DNA of 6,105 nt from DAIOHQ01 sp036744635 (GTDB lineage: Bacteria > Planctomycetota > Phycisphaerae > Tepidisphaerales > Tepidisphaeraceae). Every line of letters starts with the position of its first letter. Position 1 is the first letter of the stretch. Under the pieces are notes generated by a model. That model was not told the DNA's origin and searched no databases. It worked only from the letters and a program-made list of their open reading frames with translations. Both the position numbers and the translations under genes were made by a program. The stretch lies in NCBI GenBank assembly GCA_036744635.1, contig DAIOHQ010000274.1, positions 1-6,105 on the forward strand, read 5' to 3'. This document shows positions 1 through 5,214 of this stretch, one piece after another.

Positions 1-1
1 G

Positions 2-154
2 TACGTGGGCGAGGGGACCGGGAGTGGCATCGCCAAAAATGAGCGCTACACCCGTCGCCCGGGCCTGGCCAAGCTGGCTGTCGACGCACAGCCGCAACGC
101 GTGTACGATCAGTCAGCATACGGAAACCCCAATGTCTTGAAGCACCGGAATTAA
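2..154 (+). CDS. C-terminal end of an unidentified protein, incomplete at the left edge
   Basis: The frame is open from base 2 for 50 codons and closes at TAA 152-154. The translation (YVGEGTGSGIAKNERY..., ending NPNVLKHRN) has a balanced, soluble-protein composition and GC-rich third positions, so I read it as the tail of a gene starting left of the window. I do not recognise the family. The stop codon lies inside the perfect palindrome GGAATTAATTCC (147-158), which belongs to an interspersed repeat, so the repeat may have replaced the native C-terminus. An in-frame GTG at 5 could be a start, but no Shine-Dalgarno sequence is visible before it. The creatininase-like gene starts 81 bp downstream on the same strand. 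The alternative is chance open frame in GC-rich DNA. Confidence 0.45.
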   Translation, partial: YVGEGTGSGIAKNERYTRRPGLAKLAVDAQPQRVYDQSAYGNPNVLKHRN

Positions 155-165
155 TTCCTGACCCT
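147..165 (-). repeat. Interspersed repeat, copy A (divergent, with palindrome)
   Basis: GGAATTAATTCC at 147-158 is a perfect 12-bp palindrome and runs into CCTGACCCT. On the - strand this reads AGGGTCAGGA followed by ATTAATTCC. The AGGGTCAGG core is shared with four other copies in the window (2893-2910, 4295-4312, 4810-4829, 4916-4935). This copy departs from the others after the core, having AATTAATTCC where they have (A/T)GTCATT. It supplies the stop codon of the upstream frame. Confidence 0.5.
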
Positions 166-235
166 TTCGCGTTCTCGATTTACCGCGCCGCCGACCAACG
201 GCGCATCATTGCTGTGGACTGAAAGGAATCGTCGT

Positions 236-1099
236 ATGCCTGATCGCACCGTTGATAATTTCCCGGTGATGGAAGAAATGACCGTGCAAACGGTCGGCCA
301 ATACCTGCAGCGCAAACGCTCCATCGTGATCCCGATCGGCATCACCGAGCAGCACGGATATCACCTGCCGCTGAATACCGATGCGCTGATCGCCACCCGG
401 CTGGCGTATCAGGCCGGTCTTGCCGCCGATGTGCTGGTGGCCCCGACGGTCATTCAATCATTTTCCGGCGGCAGCTCGCCGGGGACGATCAACATTTCCC
501 CGGCCGTGATGTCGCAGGTGATCGGCGACACGCTGATTTCGCTGGTGAGCCAGGGCTTCCGCAACTTCTATCTTTTTGTCTGCCACGGCGGCAGCGAAAA
601 CACCCGCGCATTGAACGACGCCCTGCGTGTCCTGCTGCGGAGCAACCCGGCCTTCAGCGATGTGCTGGTGGCGGTTTTGCCGGTCTGGAAAATGTCCTCC
701 AAGGGCATGGGGTGGGATCAGGCGCCTTCCCATCGCGATTGGCACGCGGGGTGGCTTGAAACGTCCATGGTGATGGCACTGGAGCCGCGGCTGGTGCGGA
801 TGGATCGGCTGGAACTGGATGAGCCGGCCCTGCTCGAGCAGATGCGCGCCCATCCGGACAATTACCAGATGGCCGAAAAGATCGTGGACGACCCCCTGGT
901 AGTTCCGCGGCTGCGGCAGCGCCCGGACGTGGTTGTGGGCGTAATGGGCGAACCCCACAAGGCAAATGTCGAGCTCGGCCGCAAGCTGGTCGCCGACATC
1001 GTAGGCAACCTCTCGCGCCGCATCCAAGAACTGGATGCAAAGGCCGACGGTATCTATCGGCAGGTCCCGTTTGTGCCGGCCCCGCTACTGTTCGATTGA
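236..1099 (+). CDS. Creatininase-superfamily metal-dependent amidohydrolase
   Basis: A 287-residue cytosolic protein of normal length for the creatininase superfamily, whose members use a divalent-metal centre to hydrolyse C-N bonds (creatininase, FAPy deformylases, MftE-like peptidases). The N-terminal motif GITEQHGYHLPLNTD (35-49) supplies the expected ligands E38, H40 and D49. CHGGSEN (116-122) supplies H117. HAGWLETS (170-177) supplies H170 and E175. GVMGEPHKANVELGRKL (235-251) matches the family's C-terminal GD/EP...A...GR block. The HYEN motif of true creatininases is replaced by HGGS, as in most other members, so creatinine is an unlikely substrate. ATG 236 is chosen over the in-frame TTG at 209 because AAAGGA (222-227) lies 8 bp before it. 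The downstream aminotransferase suggests a shared pathway on an amino or amide compound; this is inference. Confidence 0.9.
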   Translation: MPDRTVDNFPVMEEMTVQTVGQYLQRKRSIVIPIGITEQHGYHLPLNTDALIATRLAYQAGLAADVLVAPTVIQSFSGGSSPGTINISPAVMSQVIGDTLISLVSQGFRNFYLFVCHGGSENTRALNDALRVLLRSNPAFSDVLVAVLPVWKMSSKGMGWDQAPSHRDWHAGWLETSMVMALEPRLVRMDRLELDEPALLEQMRAHPDNYQMAEKIVDDPLVVPRLRQRPDVVVGVMGEPHKANVELGRKLVADIVGNLSRRIQELDAKADGIYRQVPFVPAPLLFD

Positions 1100-1109
1100 A
1101 ACATGAAAC
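1098..1109 (+). repeat. Heptad repeat (ATGAAAC), left copy
   Basis: GAAACATGAAAC starts at the creatininase stop codon and directly abuts the left end of the MITE-like element. The same 12-mer recurs at 1226-1237 beyond its right end. Its last 8 bases, CATGAAAC (1102-1109), form the left copy of the apparent target-site duplication. Confidence 0.65.
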
Positions 1110-1222
1110 TTGCTCAGCTGAAATCCTCAACGCGCTTCCGCTCTTACCCCCTCGCCCGGTACTCCGGGAGAGGGTTGGGGTGAGGGCTCTGCGGTGTGCC
1201 CCAGAGGATTTCAGCAGAGCAA
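1110..1222. mobile_element. MITE-like non-autonomous element, 113 bp
   Basis: The ends are inverted repeats: TTGCTCAGCTGAAATCCTC (1110-1128) pairs with GAGGATTTCAGCAGAGCAA (1204-1222), 18 of 19 positions. CATGAAAC lies immediately outside both ends (1102-1109 and 1223-1230), as an 8-bp target-site duplication would. The centre is a second hairpin: CCCTCGCCCGG (1149-1159) and CCGGGAGAGGG (1164-1174), one mismatch, with loop TACT. It is followed by TTGGGGTGAGGG, a GC-rich palindrome type often met between bacterial genes. There is no ORF of note, so any movement would need a transposase acting in trans. The caveat is that the flanks are themselves tandem heptads, so the duplication could partly reflect pre-existing repeats. 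Confidence 0.65.
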
Positions 1223-1225
1223 CAT

Positions 1226-1278
1226 GAAACATGAAACATCAAGAGGCGTTAGCTGGGGGATCTTATGTTTCATGTTTC
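1226..1278. repeat. Inverted heptad pair before the aminotransferase gene
   Basis: GAAACATGAAACAT (1226-1239) and ATGTTTCATGTTTC (1265-1278) are perfect 14-bp reverse complements separated by 25 bp. Each arm is two ATGAAAC-type heptads. The right arm ends 20 bp before the Shine-Dalgarno sequence of the aminotransferase gene. The structure could act as an operator dyad, an mRNA stem or a boundary of inserted DNA. No T-tract follows on the + strand, so an intrinsic terminator is unlikely. Confidence 0.55.
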
Positions 1279-1310
1279 CAGATTTTCAATAGCCGACTGG
1301 AGAAACACCG

Positions 1311-2627
1311 ATGACCCCACCAACCAAGGTTTCCGACTTCCGTTACGACAGCGGCGAGGCCAAAGTGCCCTGGGCAGCCGTCGGCGAAAACGTCAACGCG
1401 CAGGATGTGGCCGAGATCGTCCGGTTCCTGATCCGGCCCGCGGCGGGAAAGGAAGCGGAATACCACCAGCTCTTCGAGCGGCTCACCCATGAGCTGCAAA
1501 GCCTGGCCAGCGTCGGGCAACCGTCCGGCAAGCTGACGCTGGGCGGCCAGGTGACGGCACTCGAGCAGCAGGTGTCGCAACTATTGGGCACGCGCCATTC
1601 GGTATTCCTCACCAACTGCACCGCGGGGATCGAGATCGTCAGCAAATATGTCGGCCTGCAACCCGGCGACGAAGTGATCGCCCCCGCCATCACCTTCATC
1701 GCCTCCATCACCTACGCCTTGAGTGTCGGTGCCAAGGTCGTGCTGGCCGACGTCGATCCGCGGACGATGAACATGGATCCCGCCGACGTCGCCCGCAAAA
1801 TCACTCCGCGGACCAAGCTGATCATCCCGGTACACCTCGGCGGGTATCCGGTGGACATGGACCCGATCATGAAGCTGGCGGATGAACGGGGCATTACCGT
1901 ACTGGAGGATGCCGCCCACGCCTTGGGCGCCTCCTATAAGGGCAGGATGTGCGGGGCCATCGGGCATTTTGGCGCCTTCAGCTTCCACGAGGTCAAGAAC
2001 GTCACCTCGCTGGGCGAAGGCGGCATCCTGTGTACCAATCTGCCTTTCGGCGAACAATTTTCCAAAGCCCGCTTCCTGGGGCTGGATTTCAGCCGCCAGG
2101 TGCCCACGTGGCTCTATGATGTGACCACCGTCGAAGGCAAGGCAGGCCCGTTCGTCGCCGGCAATCACTCGACCACCGAGATTCAAGCCCTCGCCCTGGC
2201 CGCCCAACTCCGCCGCCTCCCCCAGATCCTGGCCAAGCGTCGTCAGGCCGCCGAGTATCTCAGTGGGCGCCTTGCCGGCGTCCCAGGTCTGATCACACCG
2301 CCCATGGATGATGCCGATATCAAAAGCTCGCACCACCTGTATCTGCTTCAAGTCGATCCCAAGGCGCTCGGCGCAGATGTGCAGGAACTGAAAAAGCAGC
2401 TCGCCCGCCGCGGCCTGGTGCAGATCGCCCACTTTGCACCCTTGTATAAGCTGCAGATCATGCGCCAGTTAGGCTACGACGTGGACGCCCTGCAACAAAG
2501 CTGCCCGGTCGCCGAAGAAGCCTTCATCCACCGCTTCACGCACCTGCCGCTGTACGACTACAATACCGAGCAATTGAACTACATGGCCGACGCCATCATC
2601 GACGCCGCCCGCGAAATCCGTGGCTGA
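1311..2627 (+). CDS. DegT/DnrJ/EryC1/StrS-family PLP-dependent aminotransferase
   Basis: A 438-residue fold-type I aminotransferase of the family that mostly aminates keto-sugars, often nucleotide-linked, using glutamate or glutamine. TNCTAGIEI (101-109) is the phosphate-binding start of the large domain. IAPAITFIASITYAL (123-137) and VVLADVDPRTMNMD (143-156) are family blocks. VLEDAAHALGASYKG (197-211) carries D200, expected to contact the PLP pyridine nitrogen. FSFHEVKNVTSLGEGG (223-238) carries K229, the expected PLP lysine. STTEIQALALAAQLRRL (287-303) is the usual interface helix. GGAG at 1299-1302, 8 bp before ATG 1311, supports the start. The N-terminal part is unusual: about 30 extra residues (roughly 44-73) lie between the first helix and the KLTLGGQV segment. 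That segment corresponds to the usual lTtGpkv turn of shorter homologues. The gene is co-directional with the creatininase-like gene; the substrate is unknown. Confidence 0.92.
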   Translation: MTPPTKVSDFRYDSGEAKVPWAAVGENVNAQDVAEIVRFLIRPAAGKEAEYHQLFERLTHELQSLASVGQPSGKLTLGGQVTALEQQVSQLLGTRHSVFLTNCTAGIEIVSKYVGLQPGDEVIAPAITFIASITYALSVGAKVVLADVDPRTMNMDPADVARKITPRTKLIIPVHLGGYPVDMDPIMKLADERGITVLEDAAHALGASYKGRMCGAIGHFGAFSFHEVKNVTSLGEGGILCTNLPFGEQFSKARFLGLDFSRQVPTWLYDVTTVEGKAGPFVAGNHSTTEIQALALAAQLRRLPQILAKRRQAAEYLSGRLAGVPGLITPPMDDADIKSSHHLYLLQVDPKALGADVQELKKQLARRGLVQIAHFAPLYKLQIMRQLGYDVDALQQSCPVAEEAFIHRFTHLPLYDYNTEQLNYMADAIIDAAREIRG

Positions 2628-2636
2628 GACGAGCGA

Positions 2637-2807
2637 ATGCCTCGAAAAAGGTGTCAGACTGTCAGACTGTCAGACACCGTTGTTAAAATCCTTCAGAAGC
2701 ACGTGGAGGAGACCAACCGCATCGTCGCGCAAATTCAAGCGCAGCTCAAAATCAAGGTCGTCCCTCCGCCGGCATCAGAGAAAAAGCGCGCTGGCAGTGG
2801 CGGGTAG
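2637..2807 (+). CDS. Small hypothetical protein, 56 aa, or a gene remnant
   Basis: The ORF begins 9 bp after the aminotransferase stop and encodes MPRKRCQTVRLSDTVVKILQ..., with a long amphipathic-looking helix (about 15-40), VVPPP and a polar tail SEKKRAGSGG. The composition is protein-like and third positions favour G/C. The QTVRLSD strand followed by a helix loosely recalls ribbon-helix-helix proteins, but I would not assign the family on this. Only a weak GAGACGAG stretch precedes ATG 2637, so translation might be coupled to the upstream gene. Codons 6-13 (CQTVRLSD) are produced by three tandem TGTCAGAC octamers, so the N-terminus may be repeat-derived and the rest the tail of a broken gene. 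Confidence 0.35.
   Translation: MPRKRCQTVRLSDTVVKILQKHVEETNRIVAQIQAQLKIKVVPPPASEKKRAGSGG
2650..2678 (+). repeat. Three tandem TGTCAGAC octamers within a GGTGTC...GACACC dyad
   Basis: TGTCAGAC occurs exactly three times head to tail at 2652-2659, 2660-2667 and 2668-2675. The array is capped by GGTGTC (2650-2655) and GACACC (2673-2678), which are reverse complements. It looks like a short palindromic repeat (GGTGTCAGACACC) whose centre expanded by octamer duplication. GGTGTC also begins the second half of the repeat copies at 4818 and 4924. Confidence 0.6.
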
Positions 2808-2926
2808 CGGCAGGGACTTCAATAAGGGAAGTCGATGCAGGAACCCACGCCGGCTCGGCGCAATCGACGCGCATCACCTTTTCGGCGTCCAGGGAATGAC
2901 TCCTGACCCTCTCGGCTGCTTGATCG
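2808..2926. other. Intergenic spacer between convergent genes
   Basis: No convincing reading frame is visible on either strand between the small ORF and the end of the lipoprotein gene. The only recognisable element is repeat copy B near its right end. No T-tract terminator hairpin is visible for either convergent transcript. Confidence 0.5.
2887..2914 (-). repeat. Interspersed repeat, copy B (left bracket)
   Basis: The core GGAATGACTCCTGACCCT (2893-2910) reads AGGGTCAGGAGTCATTCC on the - strand. It matches the reverse complement of copy C (4295-4312) at 17 of 18 bases. Over the full 28 bp it matches copy E (4912-4939), inverted, at 25 of 28. It lies 12 bp beyond the lipoprotein stop codon. 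Confidence 0.7.
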
Positions 2927-3565
2927 CTATTGCTGCAATGACTCGATGATTGCTGCTGCCTGATCGAAGCTCGCCTGCGCTTCAGCCCACAGGCGTAATC
3001 GCTCGGATTGTTCCTTATGGTATGAGTCTAAGCTCTGCTGGCTCAGGTCACGCATTATCCCCGGCTCGTTCGCGGCCGGAGTGCCAAATCGTTCAATTGA
3101 CTGCTTGTATTGCATTTCACGCGGCCACCGTTCCAGCTCCTTGTTGTACGAATCCATCGCCCTCTTCAGTCCATCGAAAGCTGACTTGCAACGGTTATCT
3201 GGGGGTGTCCCGATTCCGGCGATCGCATCTGTGATTTCACCCAGCTTCTGTCTGTATTCGACAAGCGATAGTCCATTGTCGGTTCGCATTTTCATCGCCC
3301 TGAACTGCTTCAATGCGGGCTGAGCGCTTTCCACAAACTTCGCCATCTTCTGCTTCTCAGCAGCGCGTTCGACCTCCTGCTTCTTCACTTCGGCATCAGC
3401 CTTTTCCCGTGCCTGCTGTTCTTCCCGTTGACGCCCTTCCTGCGGCGGACGTTCCTGTTCCGCGCGCTGTTCATTACTTTGCGGGCTTCCTCGGTCGCAA
3501 CCACCGAGGCAGACGATGGACAGGAACACCAGAAGGAAGATTGACGATCGCTGTTGAGTCATCAT
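2927..3565 (-). CDS. Putative lipoprotein with charged coiled-coil-like region
   Basis: A 212-residue exported protein. The N-terminus has a short charged start, a hydrophobic core (IFLLVFLSIVCL, 9-20) and the lipobox L20-G21-G22-C23, so C23 should be lipidated and become the mature N-terminus. D24 at +2 would favour the inner membrane under the E. coli Lol rule, which may not apply here. Residues 30-75 are rich in Q, E, K and R and could form a flexible linker or coiled coil. The rest is helical-looking (NGLSLVEYRQKLGEITDAI, 97-115, to the SLQQ end) and has no catalytic motif I recognise. GGGA lies 6 bp before the first of two adjacent ATGs. The gene starts 12 bp after the stop of the AbiGi-like gene and is probably in the same operon. 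Confidence 0.8.
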   Translation of the reverse strand: MMTQQRSSIFLLVFLSIVCLGGCDRGSPQSNEQRAEQERPPQEGRQREEQQAREKADAEVKKQEVERAAEKQKMAKFVESAQPALKQFRAMKMRTDNGLSLVEYRQKLGEITDAIAGIGTPPDNRCKSAFDGLKRAMDSYNKELERWPREMQYKQSIERFGTPAANEPGIMRDLSQQSLDSYHKEQSERLRLWAEAQASFDQAAAIIESLQQ

Positions 3566-3577
3566 TTATATTCCCGG

Positions 3578-4174
3578 TCAGCCACAGTGGACCACCATCC
3601 TCTGCCGCTCGACAATCTGGCAGCGATCCATCTGATAGATGGCCCCGACATTCGCATATCGATCAAAGACCATTGCGGCGTGGTAGCTGTCTGGAACGAG
3701 CGGCCACCACCAGCAATATCCAAGATTGCGCTGGAGCCCCAGACCGTTTGGCATCCGCCATTCGCGCTCGTGCATCCAATCAACCGGCATGGGATCGCGG
3801 GTCAGATCGGTGCGGATCACTCGGAAGCGCTCAGCGGGTGGCCACACATCTGGATTGTCCAGGTCCGTGTATATCGCCGGCCGACCACCAAGGTACCAAA
3901 GCGCGCGCTTCTGCACGATCAACCCAAAGGGACAACGACCGTTCGGATTTGTCTCGACGATCCGCGACCAGAGCGATGGCGGACAATCATAGAAGCACGC
4001 GGCACCTTGAAGATGGTAGCGAGTGATCGAATGCACGATCGACGGCGCGATTCCGCCGCCCCCGTCGAGGATTCCCATTAACGCGGTGTATCCATCCTGC
4101 ACGCGTACCAGATGCACCACCCACTGGCTGAGGTCTTCGCGCGATGTTGCTCGTAAGTAAGCTGGAACACTCAT
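3578..4174 (-). CDS. AbiGi-like / HEREWR-motif protein, possible phage-defence or toxin-type function
   Basis: A 198-residue protein with no signal peptide or membrane segment. Its motif order resembles small families around the abortive-infection AbiGi group: an N-terminal WVVHLVR (18-24) followed by a short helix, ACFYDCPPSLWSRIV (59-72), PFGLIVQKRALWYLGGRPAIYTD (82-104), then VDWMHEREWRMP (131-142). In those families the H-x-x-R, GG-x-P-x-IY and EREWR blocks are the conserved core; an ADP-ribosyltransferase-like fold is possible but cannot be shown by eye. I recall these patterns rather than having searched, so the assignment is tentative. The tail has an odd CWWWP (154-158). ATG 4174 has only a weak purine-rich site upstream, but a promoter lies at 4218-4246. 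It is the first gene of a two-gene unit with the lipoprotein. Confidence 0.72.
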   Translation of the reverse strand: MSVPAYLRATSREDLSQWVVHLVRVQDGYTALMGILDGGGGIAPSIVHSITRYHLQGAACFYDCPPSLWSRIVETNPNGRCPFGLIVQKRALWYLGGRPAIYTDLDNPDVWPPAERFRVIRTDLTRDPMPVDWMHEREWRMPNGLGLQRNLGYCWWWPLVPDSYHAAMVFDRYANVGAIYQMDRCQIVERQRMVVHCG

Positions 4175-4217
4175 ATAAAGCTATGGCCTCGTCAGGGAGG
4201 GTGTGCCCATATCGGCA

Positions 4218-4246
4218 ATAATACCAGAGCCAGTTCTTTTAACCAA
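4218..4246 (-). promoter_or_regulatory. Sigma70-like promoter for the AbiGi-like/lipoprotein genes
   Basis: On the - strand TTGGTT (4241-4246) and TATTAT (4218-4223, five of six to TATAAT) are 17 bp apart. Transcription would begin near 4211, giving a leader of about 35-40 nt to ATG 4174. The -35 box is weak (three of six). Confidence 0.45.
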
Positions 4247-4481
4247 ACCCGTTGGCACCGGTCGAATTAGAAACTGCCCTCTGGCAGGAACCACAGGGTC
4301 AGGAGTCATTTCGGCCGTATCAGCCAAGCCTACCGCCACGATGCCGAGAATGCCAGAAAATCGCCGATGATCGCGTATTGATTCCTTTATGCGATCCCCG
4401 ACAGCCCGTGCCGGCGGAGAGGAACAATGACTCCCTTTATCTGCTCCCGTGACAATGGCACCTCGCGTAGACGACACCTGT
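4247..4481. other. Non-coding stretch with repeat copy C
   Basis: Short open frames exist on both strands, but none has a good Shine-Dalgarno sequence or recognisable protein motifs. AATGACTCC at 4426-4434 matches half of the interspersed repeat and may be a decayed copy. Confidence 0.4.
4295..4312 (+). repeat. Interspersed repeat, copy C
   Basis: AGGGTCAGGAGTCATTTC, opposite in orientation to copy B with 17 of 18 bases matching. B and C together enclose the lipoprotein gene, the AbiGi-like gene and their promoter (about 1.4 kb). Confidence 0.7.
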
Positions 4482-4685
4482 TCACCTCTCACAAATATCT
4501 TCGGTCAGCAGCGTGCGTAGCTCGTCCTTTGTGGCCCGTCGTCCGATTGCGCTCAACCGCAAAGACTGTCGCGTTACCGTCTCTTCGAAAAAATTGCGGA
4601 CTTCGCGGCCGTTCCCAAACCGCTCCGTACGATCTTCATATTTCCGCGTGAAAATCTGGGCTAAAATAAAGGTGACGCGAACCAT
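4482..4685 (-). CDS. AAA+ ATPase C-terminal lid fragment (CbbX/SpoVK/EccA type), orphan mini-ORF or remnant
   Basis: A 67-residue ORF, MVRVTFILAQIF..., resembles only the very end of CbbX/SpoVK/EccA-type AAA+ ATPases. FGNGREVRNFFEETVTRQ (24-41) corresponds to the sensor-2/lid motif FGNAR.VRN.FE....RQ, and ELRTLLTEDI (55-64) to the usual L..L...DI end. Walker A, Walker B, sensor 1 and the arginine finger are all missing, so it cannot hydrolyse ATP. The likeness begins around ILAQIF; the in-frame sequence upstream (MAGGRRAGGRR...) is unlike the family. Yet GGAGGT (4692-4697 on this strand) sits exactly 6 bp before ATG 4685, an almost ideal ribosome site. It may be a truncated gene with a chance ribosome site, or a small expressed lid-domain protein. 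Confidence 0.55.
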   Translation of the reverse strand: MVRVTFILAQIFTRKYEDRTERFGNGREVRNFFEETVTRQSLRLSAIGRRATKDELRTLLTEDICER

Positions 4686-4691
4686 TAGTCC

Positions 4692-4697
4692 ACCTCC
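4692..4697 (-). promoter_or_regulatory. Strong Shine-Dalgarno before the lid-domain mini-ORF
   Basis: GGAGGT on the - strand, 6 bp before ATG 4683-4685. It favours this start over the longer in-frame start at 4736. Confidence 0.5.
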
Positions 4698-4809
4698 GAT
4701 TTCACGTCTTCCGCCAGCCCGCCGGCCGCCCGCCAACCAGTGTCGCTTCGCCGCAGATTCTCAAACCTCGACCCTTATCTGCCGCCTACACTATCCAAGG
4801 AGCGGATAT

Positions 4810-4829
4810 AGGGTCAGGTGTCATTTCTT
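4810..4829 (+). repeat. Interspersed repeat, copy D
   Basis: AGGGTCAGGTGTCATTTCTT is identical over 20 bp to copy E, 106 bp downstream in the same orientation. It differs from copy C by T for A after the AGGGTCAGG core. A small hairpin follows within the D-E interval: CCGGACC (4846-4852), GCAAGG, GGTCTGG (4859-4865), one G-T pair. Confidence 0.7.
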
Positions 4830-4911
4830 ACTCCCGCTCCCTCAGCCGGACCGCAAGGGGTCTGGTGCATCTCACAAGACATTCGCGCAGCAACGCGGAG
4901 CGCGAGGCACT

Positions 4912-4939
4912 CGAGAGGGTCAGGTGTCATTTCTTGGAC
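4912..4939 (+). repeat. Interspersed repeat, copy E (right bracket)
   Basis: The 20-bp core at 4916-4935 is identical to copy D. With its flanks (CGAG before, GGAC after) it pairs with copy B as an inverted repeat, 25 of 28 bases. This makes B and E the longest-matching pair and brackets 2887-4939. Confidence 0.7.
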
Positions 4940-5214
4940 TGGCCACTCATCTGTTTCCCCAGAGTGGATTGCTACTCGTAGCGGGGGGCGGTGACGGCCC
5001 GTCTTAGGGAACGGGACGACCTGTGTGCCGCTTGCGGATTGGCATTCCGCCTTTTGTCCGCCCGCACCAGACGAACCATGTTCAGCCACGAACAGTGGGC
5101 GAGTACGCCTACCCTGCTTGGAATTCAAACCTGAAATTCGCTCTTGGCGCTCTCCGGCCAGGCGCATACGGTATTGGCGGGATGAACTGACCAACGGCGA
5201 CAGGAGGCCAGCCC
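4940..5214. other. Non-coding leader region of the TPR gene
   Basis: No reading frame here shows protein family features, and open frames on both strands look like GC-rich chance frames. No convincing sigma70 promoter is visible for the gene at 5215; TTGGCG...TACGGT near 5140-5175 is too poor to call. Confidence 0.4.
5202..5207 (+). promoter_or_regulatory. Consensus Shine-Dalgarno of the TPR gene
   Basis: AGGAGG, 7 bp before ATG 5215, fixes the start. Confidence 0.8.

Noticed and set aside
458..1232. - strand open frames of 189 and 192 codons
   Set aside because: They lie opposite the creatininase-like gene and have no family motifs; one also runs through the MITE-like element.
1581..2432. 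Long - strand open frame (283 codons)
   Set aside because: It is antisense to the aminotransferase, whose conserved PLP-site motifs settle the coding strand. GC-rich codon bias often leaves such frames open.
2652..2675. Possible CRISPR or satellite array from TGTCAGAC copies
   Set aside because: There are only three contiguous 8-bp units with no spacers, so this is a microsatellite-like expansion and not a CRISPR array.
3313..4081. + strand open frames of 237 and 175 codons
   Set aside because: They are antisense to the lipoprotein and AbiGi-like genes, which have a lipobox, conserved motifs, tight spacing and a promoter on the - strand.
2879..4315. TTTCGGC just outside B and overlapping C as a target duplication
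   Set aside because: The 7-mer is not placed symmetrically relative to the repeat ends and part of it belongs to copy C itself, so it is probably coincidence.
4513..5007. + strand open frame of 164 codons
   Set aside because: It runs through the AAA+ lid match on the opposite strand and both direct repeats D and E, has a low-complexity R/S/P composition and has no ribosome site.
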